Origin: AWTP1-13 sp963797005
GTDB taxonomy: Bacteria > Pseudomonadota > Alphaproteobacteria > Rhizobiales > Hyphomicrobiaceae
Assembly: GCA_963797005.1 (NCBI GenBank)
Contig: CAWCOF010000011.1
Location: 248,001 to 312,000, forward strand
DNA: 64,000 nt
Direction of reading: 5' to 3'
Shown here: piece by piece, positions 16,629 through 26,751 of the stretch
Layout of the letters: each line of letters begins with the position of its first letter
Numbering within the stretch: position 1 is the stretch's first letter
Position numbers and translations under genes: made by a program
The notes under the pieces: model-generated
The model's input: only the letters and a program-made list of their open reading frames with translations
Told to the model about the DNA's origin: nothing
Databases searched by the model: none

Positions 16629-19053
16629 ATGCAAGGTGTGGCTGGAGCAATGGCGGTCGTTCGGTGTTCCACGGACGCCGCCCGGATGGCCCCGGCCTGC
16701 TGTCATGAAAGCAAGCGAGGCGCTGTGCAGCGGCCCCAGGAAGGCGAGTATCCGGCTGGTCCGGAACGGATTTTCGCGATCGGCCCGGGCGGCTTCGGCA
16801 CGGCGCTCGTCCTCTTTGCGCTGGCCACCCTTCTCATCCGCTGGCCGTGGCTGTCGGGGCGGGTGACCATCCCCTGGGACGCCAAGGCGCACTTCCAGCC
16901 GCAGATCCAGTTCCTGGCGCAGAGCCTGGCCGCCGGGCAATCGCCCTTCTGGGCACCCTTCGTCTTCAGCGGCCATCCGCAGATCGCCGACCCGCAGGCG
17001 ATGATCTTCTCCCCGCCCTTTCTTGCGCTCTCCCTGCTCACGGCCAATCCCAGCCTGTGGGCGGCGGACGCCACCGTGGTGGCGATCGTGTTCCTCGGCG
17101 GCGCGGCGCTGATGCTGTGGTTCCGCGACCAGGGCTGGCACTGGATGGGCGGGCTCGTGGCGGCGCTGGCGTTCTCCTACGGCGCGTCGATGGCCTGGCG
17201 CGTCCAGCACATCGGCGAGGTGCTGAGCCTGGCCTATCTGCCCATCGCGCTTCTGTGCCTCGACCGCGCGCTGGCGCGTCGCTCGATCGCCTACGGCGCC
17301 GCCGCCGGGCTCGTTGCCGCGCTGATCGCGCTCGGGCGCGACCAGATCGCGCTGCTCGGCCTCTATCTCCTGATCGCCTTCGGGCTCTGGCGCCTTCTGT
17401 CGGCTTCCGACCGATGGCAGGCGATCCGCGCGAGCCTGCTGCCGCTCGCCGCCGCGGCAGTCGTCGGCGCCGCGATCATCGCCGTGCCCGTGACCCTGAC
17501 GGCGCTGCTCGCCGAGCAGTCCAACCGCGTCATGATCGACTATGCCGGCGCCGGGCGCGGCTCCCTGCACCCCGCGCTCCTACTCACCGCCATCATGCCC
17601 GACCTCTTCGGCGCGGCGGGACGCATGGAGGACTATTGGGGCCCGCCGAGCTTCGCGTGGGCCGGCACCGACCTCTTCATCGCCCAGAACATGGGCGTGC
17701 TCTACATGGGCGCGGTGCCGCTGGTGCTGCTCGCCATCGCGGCCCTGCGCGGCAATCTGTGGGAGCGCGAGATCCGCTTCTTTGCCGTTGCGGCCATCGT
17801 GACGCTCATCTACGCGCTCGGCCGCTTCACGCCGTTCCTCTACGTCGCGTTTCACTTGGCCCCAGGCGTCGATCTCTTCCGGCGGCCGGCAGACGCAACC
17901 TTCCTCATCGGCGCGCTTGCCGCCATCCTCGCCGGCTACGGCGCGCACCGGCTCTTTGCCAATGCGCGCCGCGAGATCGAGCCGCGGCACATCGCTGCCC
18001 TGGGCGCAGGGCTCGTGCTGGCGTTCCTCGTCGCCGCGGGACTGGCGCTATGGCTTCACCGCCTCGATCGCCTGTCGCTGCCGTTTGCCGTCGCGGCCAT
18101 CGCGTTCAGCGCCGCCGTGCCGGCACTGGTGTTCGCCAGACAAAGCATCGCGCGCCGGCCGGTCCTGGCGGCCGCCGTCCTTTGCGCCGTGACCGCCATG
18201 GACCTTGCCTACAACAACGGGCCGAGTTCCTCCACGGCGCTCCCGCCCTCCGTCTACGACGTGCTCTCGCCCACCACAGCCAATCCCACCATCGCCTTCC
18301 TCAAATCGAAGACCGTCGCCGACGAGACGCGCCGCGACCGCATCGAGCTTGCCGGCCTCGGCTTCCACTGGCCCAACGCCAGCCTCACGCACAGGCTGGA
18401 GAACACGCTCGGCTACAACCCCGTCCGCCTCGCGCTTTACAGCCGGGCGGTCGGCGCGGACGACCACGTCGGCCTCCCCGACCAGCGCAAGTTCTCGCCC
18501 CTCTTTCCGTCGTACCGCTCCACGCTCGCCAACCTGCTGGGCCTGCGCTTCATCGCCACCGGCGTCCCCATCGAGAGGATGGACAAGACCTTGAAGCCGG
18601 GCGACCTGCCGCTCGTTGCCCACACGAGCGACGGCTACATCTACGAGAACAAGGCGGCGCTGCCGCGCGTGCTGTTCGCCGCCGACGCCCGCCGCGCCGA
18701 CTTCGAGCGGCATGCTGCGCGACGGGGTGTGGCCGGACGTGGATCTGACCTCGACCGTCCTGCTTGCCGACGCGCCCGCGCCGCCGGCCACGGCGCGGCG
18801 TCCCGGCAAGGTTCGCATTGCGCGCTACCGCAACACCGAGATCGTGCTGGAGGCGGACAGCCCCGATGGCGGCTGGGTGGTGCTCAACGACGTCTGGCAG
18901 CCCTGGTGGTTCGCCGCGATCGACGGCCGGCCGGCGAAGCTGCTCCGGGCCAACGTCCTCTTCCGCGCGGTCGCCGTACCGCCCGGCCGGCACCAGGTGC
19001 GGTTCCGGTTCCGCCCGCTGGCCGGCGCCTGGGCTCAGCTCCGGCAGCGCTAA
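16629..19053 (+). CDS. YfhO-like large membrane protein (one frameshift)
   Basis: About 807 residues. Roughly twelve membrane segments fill residues 55-500, with the luminal/periplasmic loop motif IPWDAKAHFQPQIQFLAQ (acidic D.K.HF as in GT-C-like proteins), YGASMAWRVQHIGEV, ALGRDQIALLGLYLL and APGVDLFRRPADATFL. The C-terminal soluble part ends with WVVLNDVWQPWWFAAIDG, the YfhO-type tail. Near 18712 one extra G shifts the frame; reading across it gives DFERMLRDGVWPDVDL. Such proteins are thought to glycosylate surface polymers. The start could also be an ATG at 16686. Confidence 0.8.
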
Positions 19054-19160
19054 CAGGGCCCACCGCGCCGTGGCCGATTCCCACAGACAAGCTAAGCCTC
19101 GGCACTAGCCCACATTTCGCCGATATGGCAGTGCAACATCAGCAGGTCGAGAGGGGTCCG

Positions 19161-20182
19161 ATGCGGCGGGCGGCGAGAACATTGCGGTTGCCACAAGCGC
19201 AGGCAGGCGTTCGGCTGACGCTGTGCCTCGGCCTGATCGGGTGGGCGACATCGCTCAGCACCACGACCCGGCCGCGGCGGAACCCAAAGCCTCCGCCGAC
19301 AGCTGGGCCGAGATCCCCTTCACCGAGCCGGGAGGGGACGCCCTCGACACCGACTTCGAGCTTCCCAGGGGAGCCTCACCTTCCACAACGCGCCTGGACC
19401 CCGCCGGGGGATTGCCGCCGCAGCCGCCCGCAGCGGGCCTCGACGCGCGGCTCAAGTGGGAAGGCAATACCGGATCGGGTGCGGCCCAAGATCCCGCAAC
19501 GGCCGGCACCGCCACACTGGGCGTCAAGTACAAGCTCAAGCCCGACATCATGCTGGGCGTCCTGGCGCAGTTCGATCAGGCCGGCGACACAGCGTTTGCC
19601 GGCCTTCGCAGCTCGCCCCAGCAACCGTGGATGGCGGGCCCAGCGGCAAGCGTCCGGCTGGCTCCCGGGCTCGTGCTCGACGCGCGCGCGGCCTGGGGCG
19701 TCGGCGAGGCGAGCGCCGCCGACTACGGCGCTGCCGGCATCTGGACGACCGAGCGGCGGCTCATCGACGCCAAGCTCGCCAGCACCCAGTCCTACGGCGC
19801 CTGGCGCTTCTCGCCCACCGTCACGTTCAACTATGCGGAGGACAAGCCTGACGGCACGTCGGCCACGACGCTTGCGGCGCGGTCGACGGCGGCGGGGCAG
19901 GTCGCCGTGACCCCGGAGCTTGCCTACCGCATCGACATGCCCCAGGCGATGTACATCGAGCCCAAGGCCCTCATCGGCAGCTTCTGGGCGGTCGACGGCC
20001 TGTCCCGGCACGCGCTGCAGGAGACGACCCACGAGGACCTTCGCCTGAAGGCCGGGGCCGGGGTCACCTTCGGCAGCGTCGACGGCACCAAGCTCGAAGT
20101 GGGCGCCGGCGTCGAGGAGGGGGCGCCCGCCGCACCCGACGTATGGACCGGCCGCCTGCAGCTCAGTGTCCCCCTGAAGTAA
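19161..20182 (+). CDS. outer-membrane beta-barrel protein (one frameshift)
   Basis: A signal peptide (MRRAARTLRLPQAQAG, then VRLTLCLGLIGWA) is in one frame; a single missing base near 19250 moves the rest into the frame reading AQHHDPAAAEPKASADSW. The body, about 270 residues, alternates hydrophobic and polar residues as in a barrel (LGVKYKLKPDIMLGVLAQFD, AWRFSPTVTFNYAEDKPDG, VWTGRLQLSVPLK ending in a hydrophobic strand), resembling autotransporter-type barrels. It lies between the YfhO-like gene and ndvA. An ATG at 19125 is an alternative start. Confidence 0.7.
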
Positions 20183-20337
20183 GGGGAACGCCGAGGCTCA
20201 CGCCTTCACCAGCCCGCCCGCGTAGGATAAGGCAGAGGGCGTCGCCGAAGGGCTTGCCCCGATCCGGGCCCCCAGGCGACACCGGCACCTGCAAACCACA
20301 GCGGATCAATCAAGAGGCGGGCGCGCTGAGCTGAGCA

Positions 20338-22098
20338 ATGTCGATCTGGGCCATCTACAAGCGCGCGCTGTCGATGCTCATCGTCGAGCGGCGGCAGACC
20401 ATCGGCGTCGTGCTCGCCGGCGTGGCGCTCGGCATCGTGCCGATTGCCGAGCAGGTCCTGCTGGCCCGGGTCGTCGATGCGCTGGCGCAGGGTCAGGCGG
20501 CCTTCCAGATCATCGCGTTGTGGGCAGCGCTTGGCCTCGTCGGCATCGTCGCCGGCGTGTTCGTGGCGGTGATCGCCGACCGGCTCGCCCACCGGCGGCG
20601 GCTCGCGGCGCTGGGGCAGGCGTTCGAGCACGCCATCGTGCTGCCCATCAGCTACCACGCGGAGAAGGGCTCAGGCACCGTGGTGCGCACGATCCTGGCG
20701 GGCACCGACGCGCTGTTCTGGAACTACCTGTCGTTCCTGCGCGAGCAGTTCGTGGCGCTGGTCGGCCTCGTCGTGCTGGTGCCGACCGCGCTCTACATGA
20801 ATACGAGCATGGCGCTGATCCTGGCCGCGCTGGCCCTCATGTATGCGCTCGCCAACGCCTATGTGGCGCGCAAGACGAGCAACGACCAGGCCGCCGTCGA
20901 GCAATACCACAACAACGTCTACGGCCGGGTCGGCGACGTGCTCGGCAACGTCACCGTGGTGCAGAGCTACGGCCGGTTCGCTTCCGAGGCGCAGGCCATG
21001 CGCACGATCATGGCCGAGCTGCTGGCGGCGCAATATCCGGTGCTCACCTGGTGGGGCCTGCTCACCGTGCTCACGCGCACGGCCGCCACCATCACCGTCG
21101 TTGCCATCTACGCCGTCGGCGCCGTGCTGGTCTCGCGCCGGCAGATCACGGTCGGCGAGGTCGTCGCCTTCGTCGGCTTTGCCGGGCTGCTGATCGGCAA
21201 GCTCGACCTGCTGTCGGGTTTCGCCGTGCGCATCTTCCAGTTCGCGCCGACGCTCAAGACCTTCTTCGACCTGCTCGACGCCACCGAAGGCGTACGCGAG
21301 AAGCTCGACGCCAAGCCGCTCGACCAGGTCTCGGGCCACGTGCGCTACGAGAACGTCACCTTTCGCTTCAAGCACAGCGACCAGGGCGTGTTCGGCATCG
21401 ACATCGAGGCGCCTGCGGGGCGGACGACCGCGCTGGTCGGCCCCACGGGTGCGGGCAAGACCACCATGCTTGCCCTGCTGCAGCGGCTGCGCGGGCTCGA
21501 CGAGGGCCGCATCCTCGTCGACGGCCAGGACATCACCGACGTGACGCTCGCATCCCTGCGCCACAACATGGCCGTGGTGTTCCAGGACGCGGGCCTCTTC
21601 AACCGCTCGATTGCCGAGAACATCCGCGTCGGCAGGCCGGAGGCCACCGATGCCGACGTGGAGCAGGCGGCCAGGCTCGCCGAGGCGCACGACTTCATCG
21701 CCCGCAAGCCCGGCGGCTATCAGTTCCTCATCGGCGAGCGCGGCGCCTCGCTCTCGGGCGGCGAGCGCCAGCGCATCGCCATTGCGCGCGCCATCCTCAA
21801 GGATGCGCCGATCCTGATCCTCGACGAGGCCACCAGCTCGCTCGACGTGGAGACGGAGGCCAAGATCAAGCGGGCGCTCGATCGCTTGAGAAGCGGGCGG
21901 ACGACTTTCATCATCGCGCATCGCCTCTCCACGGTGGCCGGCGCCGACCAGATCCTGGTGCTCGATGCCGGCCGCATCGTCGAGCGCGGCACCTTCCGCG
22001 AGCTGGTGGCGAACAAGGGCCTGTTTGCCCGCCTCGTCGCGGAAGGCGGCTTCACCGAGCCGGTGATACCAGTGGCGGAGGCCGAAGCGGCGAAGTGA
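20338..22098 (+). CDS. ndvA: cyclic beta-1,2-glucan ABC exporter, permease-ATPase fusion
   Basis: A 586-residue half-transporter. Six membrane segments span residues 20-290 (LVVLVPTALYMNTSMALILA; AQYPVLTWWGLLTVLTRTA; VAFVGFAGLLIGKLDLL), followed by an ABC domain with Walker A GPTGAGKTT, Q loop VFQDAGLFNRSI, signature LSGGERQRIA, Walker B ILILDEATSSLD and H loop IIAHRLSTV. The sequence agrees closely along its length with rhizobial NdvA/ChvA (for example ADRLAHRRR, YPVLxWW, VFQDAGLxNRSI), which export cyclic beta-1,2-glucan. No ChvB/NdvB synthase is nearby; OpgH lies 9 kb upstream. Confidence 0.9.
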   Translation: MSIWAIYKRALSMLIVERRQTIGVVLAGVALGIVPIAEQVLLARVVDALAQGQAAFQIIALWAALGLVGIVAGVFVAVIADRLAHRRRLAALGQAFEHAIVLPISYHAEKGSGTVVRTILAGTDALFWNYLSFLREQFVALVGLVVLVPTALYMNTSMALILAALALMYALANAYVARKTSNDQAAVEQYHNNVYGRVGDVLGNVTVVQSYGRFASEAQAMRTIMAELLAAQYPVLTWWGLLTVLTRTAATITVVAIYAVGAVLVSRRQITVGEVVAFVGFAGLLIGKLDLLSGFAVRIFQFAPTLKTFFDLLDATEGVREKLDAKPLDQVSGHVRYENVTFRFKHSDQGVFGIDIEAPAGRTTALVGPTGAGKTTMLALLQRLRGLDEGRILVDGQDITDVTLASLRHNMAVVFQDAGLFNRSIAENIRVGRPEATDADVEQAARLAEAHDFIARKPGGYQFLIGERGASLSGGERQRIAIARAILKDAPILILDEATSSLDVETEAKIKRALDRLRSGRTTFIIAHRLSTVAGADQILVLDAGRIVERGTFRELVANKGLFARLVAEGGFTEPVIPVAEAEAAK

Positions 22099-22103
22099 AG
22101 TAT

Positions 22104-22222
22104 CCCCTCTCCCCGTACTTACGGGGAGAGGGTTAGGGTGAGGGGCAGCACTTTGTTCCGGCGCTGGAATATGCCGCTGCCCCTCACCCCGACCCTCTCC
22201 CCACTGAAGAGTGGGGAGAGGG
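22104..22222. repeat. palindromic intergenic repeat, family A, copy 3
   Basis: Same double-hairpin architecture as 8347-8465, with different loops (GTACTTAC in the left hairpin, ACTGAAGAGT in the right). It lies between the convergent ndvA and SDR genes, where it could act as a two-way terminator. Confidence 0.85.
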
Positions 22223-22231
22223 AGATGCAGC

Positions 22232-23007
22232 TCAAAACAGGGCGTAGCCGCCGTCGATCAGGAAGGTGTCGCCGGTGTGGTAGCGCGAGGCGGCGCTGGC
22301 GAGGTAGACGGCGATGCCGCCGAAGTCCTCGCCCGTGCCCCAGCGGCGCATGGGGATGCGCGGCAGCACGTTCTTGGCGAACTTCTCGTTGGCGATCGCG
22401 TTGGCGGTCATGTCGGTCTCGATCCAGCCGGGCAGGATGGAATTGGCGCGCACGCCGTAGCGCGCGAACTCCACCGCGAGTGCCCGGATCATCGAGATCA
22501 GCCCGCCCTTGGTCGCCGCATAGTGCTCGCTGCGCGGCGCGCCCTTCGATGGCCGCCAGCGACGCCGTGCCGACGAGGCAGCCGCCGCCGCCCCGCTCCA
22601 CCATGTGCCGGGCGGCGGCGCGGAAGGTGAAGAAGGCGCCGTCGAGGTTGACCTTGAGCACGCGGTGCCATTCCTCCGTGCTCAGCTCGACGAACGATTT
22701 CGTGCCGCCGCGGCCGCTCACGCCAGCATTGGCGAAGCAGCGCATCGACACGGCCGAGTTGCCGCAGCGTCTCGGCGAAGGCGCGCTCGACCGCCGCCTC
22801 GTCGGAGACGTCGCACTCGAGCGCGACGACGCGCCGCCCGCTCTTTGCGAGCTCCGCCTTGGCGGCGGCGTTCTTGGCCGGGTTGGTGCCCCAGATCGCC
22901 ACGTCGGCACCGGCCTCGGCGAGCGCGCGGGCCATGCCCAGCCCAATGCCGCTGTTGCCGCCGGTCACCAGGGCCACCTGGCCGCTCAGGTCGAAGGGTT
23001 TGTACAT
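22232..23007 (-). CDS. short-chain dehydrogenase/reductase (two frameshifts)
   Basis: Classical SDR of about 258 residues. NAD(P)-binding GxxxGxG is in LVTGGNSGIGLGMARAL; the acidic DVSDEAAVERAF and FANAGVSG (NAG) follow; the catalytic Tyr/Lys are in EHYAATKGGLI; the end GDTFLIDGGYALF is typical. One extra C near 22742 and one extra G near 22537 break the frame. Reading across them restores VDALFANAG and EGAPRSEHYAATK. The substrate is unknown. It is followed by ndvA in convergent orientation. Confidence 0.85.
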
Positions 23008-23112
23008 GGGGGTCCGCTCGCAAGATTGCCGGTGATCGCTCGGCCAAGTCATGCGCGTTTCGCCGCCGGTGGCAAGCGCCCCGTCACGCCCCGCGGTCTG
23101 TGGGTGAGGCCG

Positions 23113-23146
23113 GAAAAGCAAAAGGCAGCGGGAATGCCGCTGCCTT
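23113..23146 (-). terminator. intrinsic terminator of ribA
   Basis: A perfect 10-bp stem (AAGGCAGCGG/CCGCTGCCTT, 5-base loop) lies 25 bases downstream of the ribA stop. On the minus strand it is followed by a T-rich run (TTTTGCTTTT). Confidence 0.8.
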
Positions 23147-23171
23147 GTCGCGTCTCGCAGAGCGCAGGTTT

Positions 23172-23807
23172 TTACAGCTTGTGCGCCATGCGCTCCTTCT
23201 TGGTCGCCAGATAGCGCGTGTTGTAGGCCGACGGCTCCACGATCAGCGGCAGCTGCTCGATCACGTCCACGCCCTCGGCGCGCAAAGCCTCGACCTTGGC
23301 CGGGTTGTTGGTCAGCAGCCTGATCTCGGGGAAGCCGAGGTCGAACAGGATGTGCGCGGCCAGGTCGTAATCGCGCGCCTCGATCGGGGCGCCGATGGCG
23401 ACGTTGGCATCGACGGTGTCGTAGCCCTGGTCCTGGAGAGCGTAGGCGCGGATCTTGTTGACGAGGCCGATGCCACGCCCTTCCTGGTAGGGCAGGTAGA
23501 TCAGAATGCCGACCGGGCTCGTGGTGACTTCGGCCATCGCGGCCTGCAGCTGCGGATAGCAGTCGCAACGGAGCGAGTGGAAGATGTCTCCCGTCACGCA
23601 GCCACTGTGGACGCGGACGACCGGGAGGTGGTCCACCCCATTCTTCTTTCCGCGATGCACGAGGACCAGGGCCTGGAAGCTTGGATCCGTCCCCTGGTAG
23701 GCCCGCGCTTCGAGTTTCAACTCCTTACCTCTGAATTCGATCGGAAGGATGGTTTGGGCCATCCAATCCAATTCCAGCTCGAAAGACTTCAGTGCATTCG
23801 ATTTCAT
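23172..23807 (-). CDS. ribA: GTP cyclohydrolase II
   Basis: A 211-residue single-domain GTP cyclohydrolase II, first step of riboflavin synthesis. The zinc cysteines are in VHSGCVTGDIFHSLRCDC, followed by YLPYQEGRGIGLVNKIRAYA, TVDANVAIG and RLLTNNPAKVEALRAEG. The ATG at 23807 is chosen over an upstream TTG because a GGAG ribosome site precedes it. No DHBP synthase domain is fused, unlike many RibBA proteins. An orphan RibA-type enzyme could also feed a pterin-like pathway, and the PTPS-like cluster is 8 kb away, but that is speculation. Confidence 0.9.
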   Translation of the reverse strand: MKSNALKSFELELDWMAQTILPIEFRGKELKLEARAYQGTDPSFQALVLVHRGKKNGVDHLPVVRVHSGCVTGDIFHSLRCDCYPQLQAAMAEVTTSPVGILIYLPYQEGRGIGLVNKIRAYALQDQGYDTVDANVAIGAPIEARDYDLAAHILFDLGFPEIRLLTNNPAKVEALRAEGVDVIEQLPLIVEPSAYNTRYLATKKERMAHKL

Positions 23808-24038
23808 CGAACTCTCCAAACGGCGTGCCGGCGCGGATATGCGCCGACAATTTGGTCCTTGTAAAGGCGACCTGCCCCCAGCACCGCGTCACAAGTTGTT
23901 ACAGAGAGATGGTATTTCCACCCCGGGTGATCCCGCCATGGCTGCCGCGGCCGACCGATCCTGTCGCCTCCCCGGCGCCGAAAGGGATCGTGTTGCCGTG
24001 CCGCGCCCAGCAGCCATGATCATCCGGTTCTCCTTCCT

Positions 24039-24186
24039 AGAGCAAGATCGTTTCTGATCGAAGCACTTTGCTTCGATCACGGAACGTGAATTTTGCTCTC
24101 AACATATTCAATAGAGCAGGATTCACGCTTCGGCCGAAACGTCGCGATCAAGGCAAGGCAATTCCATCCGAAGCGATCCTGCTCTA
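24039..24186. repeat. paired palindromes bounded by AGAGCA...TGCTCT, family D
   Basis: Two adjacent units, 24039-24099 and 24113-24186, each begin with AGAGCA and end with TGCTCT. The second has longer matching ends (AGAGCAGGAT and ATCCTGCTCT). It lies in the long gap upstream of ribA. No gene is visible in it. Confidence 0.75.
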
Positions 24187-24816
24187 GACGCCGGCACATG
24201 AACGCAGCGCGTATGCTTCCTGTTCCAGGGCCGACCCAACTTCGTCACCCGGCGGGCTCCCACACCGGTTTTTCCACTCAACTCCCGGACCTTACCCGGA
24301 TCAGGGAGGTCGTCAGACACCTGACCAGCCGGCAAGCTCGACGAGGCGCCGGCCATGACTCGCACCTTCCTAGTGCAAGTTCGTCTCCGCTGTGTGTGGA
24401 TTCTATGGCGGCCGTGCGGCAGGGCGCTGCCGGCTGCAATAGGTGGGTGTCGGCGTGCGGATTATAAGACCCCCGGCCGGGCTGCGTCGCTTTGGCCTGC
24501 CGGGGTTGGATCCATGCTGGTCATTGTCGGCCGGACTGCCCTGCCTCACGGGGGCTGGCACGCCGCCCGGCCCGGACAGCGAGCGGTGCGAGCGGCGCAC
24601 CCCCTGCTTCGGCAACATCGTTTTTCGAAATTTGGCGAAGTTGCGGCCCGCTACCCCCGGCCGGCCACCGCGCCACGCCCGTTCCCGGGGGGCGCCGGGT
24701 TCCGGCCGGCAAGGGCGTTAACCCGTACCCGCGTTGCCGAATGCCCGCGGAAGTGGCACAGCAGAAGGGGTACGCCGAGAGGGCCTGTCCGGCCCGGGCG
24801 CCCTGAGGTTGAACGC
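24187..24816. other. long gap without a recognisable gene
   Basis: About 630 bases between the family D repeat and the GT2 start. The GT2 frame stays open upward from 24817 to about 24355, but the translation is Arg/Pro/Ala-rich with no family likeness. The stretch may hold the GT2-operon promoter; none could be placed with confidence. Confidence 0.5.
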
Positions 24817-25839
24817 TTGTCGATCGCCGATTCCGATAGGAGCGCCCGCTCCGACGTGGCCTCCGAGCCGAGCCGCCGCTCGTTGTCGGTGGTGATACCC
24901 ATGCTCAACGAGGAGCGTGGGCTGCAGCACCTCGTCGAGCGGTTGCGGCTGGCGCTGGAAGGCCTCGACCTCGCCTGGGAGGTAATCTTCGTCGACGACG
25001 GCTCGACCGACGGCACCTTGCACGAGCTCAGGGCGATCAACGCGCGCGACCCGCGCTTCAAGGCGATCGCGCTCAGCCGCAACTTCGGCAAGGAGGTCGC
25101 CGCGGCCGCCGGCTTGAGCTACGTGACCTCGGACGCGGCCGTGCTGATGGACGCCGACCTGCAGCATCCGCCCGAGCTGATCGCCAAGTTCGTCGAGCAT
25201 TGGCGCGCCGGCTTCGACATCGTCTACGCCCAGCGCACCGACCGGACCTCCGACAACCTCCTCAACCGCTGGGCCGCGAACGCCTTCTACGCCATCTTCC
25301 GCCGGCTCAGCGGCACCACGCTGCCCGAAGGGGCGGGCGATTTCCGCCTCCTCGACCGCAAGGCCGTCGACGCCATGAACCGGATGCGCGAGCGCATCAG
25401 GTTCAACAAGGGCCTCTTCGCCTGGATGGGCTTTCGCTCCCAGGGCGTGCCGTACGACCCCCCGCCGCGCGCCGGCGGCGGCTCGCGCTGGCGGCCGCGA
25501 CAGCTCTTTCGCTTTGGCCTCGATGGGCTCACCGCCTTCACCACCATCCCGCTCAGGGTGTGGTCGTATCTCGGCGTCGCCATCTCCCTGTTCGCGGTCT
25601 GCTACGCGCTGGTCGTCACGGTCGAGACCATGCTCTACGGCACCGACGTGCCGGGCTATCCCTCGCTCATCGTCTCGGTGATGTTCTTTGCCGGCGTGCA
25701 GCTCATCTCGCTGGGCGTGATCGGGGAATATCTCGGCCGCATGTACGAGGAGGTGAAGGGCCGCCCGCTGTTCCTCGTCACCGAGGAGCTGGGCATCGAG
25801 CGCGCGCCGAAGGGCGACGCCGCCGAGCGGCGGCAATGA
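24817..25839 (+). CDS. GT2 polyprenyl-phosphate glycosyltransferase (GtrB/DPM-like)
   Basis: About 340 residues. N-terminal catalytic part: LSVVIPMLNEERGLQHLV, EVIFVDDGSTDGTLHEL, ALSRNFGKEVAAAAGL, AAVLMDADLQHPPELIAKF (DxD), GAGDFRLLDRKAVDAM. Two C-terminal membrane segments (YLGVAISLFAVCYALVVTV and SVMFFAGVQLISLGVIGEYL) match GtrB/ArnC-like enzymes, which load a sugar onto undecaprenyl phosphate. The start is uncertain; TTG 24817 has a GAGG nine bases upstream. It overlaps the next gene (ATGA), and a GtrA-type protein completes the operon. Confidence 0.88.
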   Translation: MSIADSDRSARSDVASEPSRRSLSVVIPMLNEERGLQHLVERLRLALEGLDLAWEVIFVDDGSTDGTLHELRAINARDPRFKAIALSRNFGKEVAAAAGLSYVTSDAAVLMDADLQHPPELIAKFVEHWRAGFDIVYAQRTDRTSDNLLNRWAANAFYAIFRRLSGTTLPEGAGDFRLLDRKAVDAMNRMRERIRFNKGLFAWMGFRSQGVPYDPPPRAGGGSRWRPRQLFRFGLDGLTAFTTIPLRVWSYLGVAISLFAVCYALVVTVETMLYGTDVPGYPSLIVSVMFFAGVQLISLGVIGEYLGRMYEEVKGRPLFLVTEELGIERAPKGDAAERRQ

Positions 25840-26751
25840 GCGCGGCGCTCGAGCCGGCCCGGTCCCGAGCGCGGCACGGCGAACCAGGCAGCGGGCGCGG
25901 CGCGATCATCCTGTGCGCCGACGACTACGCGCTGAGCGAGGGCGTGTCCCGCGGCATCGCCGAGCTCGCCGAAGCGCGGCGGTTGTCCGCCACCAGCGTG
26001 CTCGTCACGCATGGCCCGCTGGCCCGCCGACGCCGCGCGTCTTGCTGCCCAGCGCGGCCACCTGTCGATCGGGTTGCATCTCAATCTCACGCTCGGCAAG
26101 CCATTGGGAGCCATGCCGCGGCTGGCACCGTCGGACACGTTCCCCGGACTGGGCTCCCTGGTCGCCGGCGCCATGCTCGCGCGCCTGGACAAGGGCGAGG
26201 TGCGCGCCGAGATCGACCGGCAGCTCGACCGGTTCGAGCAAGGCCTGCGCTTTCCCCCCGATCACATCGACGGGCATCAGCATGTGCACGCGCTGCCCGG
26301 CGTGCGGCAGGCCCTGCTCGAGGTCGTAGCCAAGCGCTATTCGCACCGACCGCCGCTGATCCGCGTGCCCGCAAGTGCGAGACGCGCGCTGGCCGCCCCT
26401 GGGCACGCGCGCACCAAGGCCGCCACCGTGAGCCTGCTGGCCCTCGGCTTCGCCAAGGCTGTGCGCAACGCCGGCCTGCCGGCCAACGACAGCTTCGCCG
26501 GCTTCTCACGCTTCGATGTCAACGAGCCCTACGAGCGCGAGCTTCGCGACGCGCTGCGCGACCCCGGACGGCGTCATATCGTCATGTGCCACCCCGGCCA
26601 CCCCGACGCCGAGCTGGCGCGCCTCGATCCGGTTGTGAGCCGGCGAGCCATGGAGTACGAGGTGCTGATGCGCGAGCCGGACCTGCCGGAGCTGATCTGG
26701 CGCCCGTCACGTGGCCCCGACGGGCCGGCGATCGATTGGGCCAGACTGTGA
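25836..26751 (+). CDS. ChbG/HpnK (YdjC-like) carbohydrate deacetylase (one frameshift)
   Basis: YdjC-family deacetylase of about 304 residues. The metal site appears as ILCADDYALSEGVSRGI (Asp), GLHLNLTLGKP (His) and DHIDGHQHVHALPGVRQAL (His cluster); PGHPDAELARLDPV follows. One extra C near 26014 shifts the frame; without it the text reads LVTMARWPADAARLAAQRG. It overlaps GT2 upstream and GtrA downstream by four bases each. A deacetylase between a lipid-sugar synthase and a flippase suggests it trims an N-acetylated lipid-linked sugar. Confidence 0.85.

Noticed and set aside
16629..19910. A single 1093-residue protein
   Set aside because: YfhO homology leaves this frame at about 18712, and the frame later picks up the signal peptide of the next gene; two separate frameshifted genes explain it better.
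23808..24038. FMN riboswitch before ribA
   Set aside because: The conserved RFN sequence blocks were not found in the leader.
24355..24816. An N-terminal extension of more than 150 residues on the GT2 glycosyltransferase
   Set aside because: The frame is open, but its text is Arg/Pro/Ala-rich with no family likeness, and GT2 homology starts after 24817.
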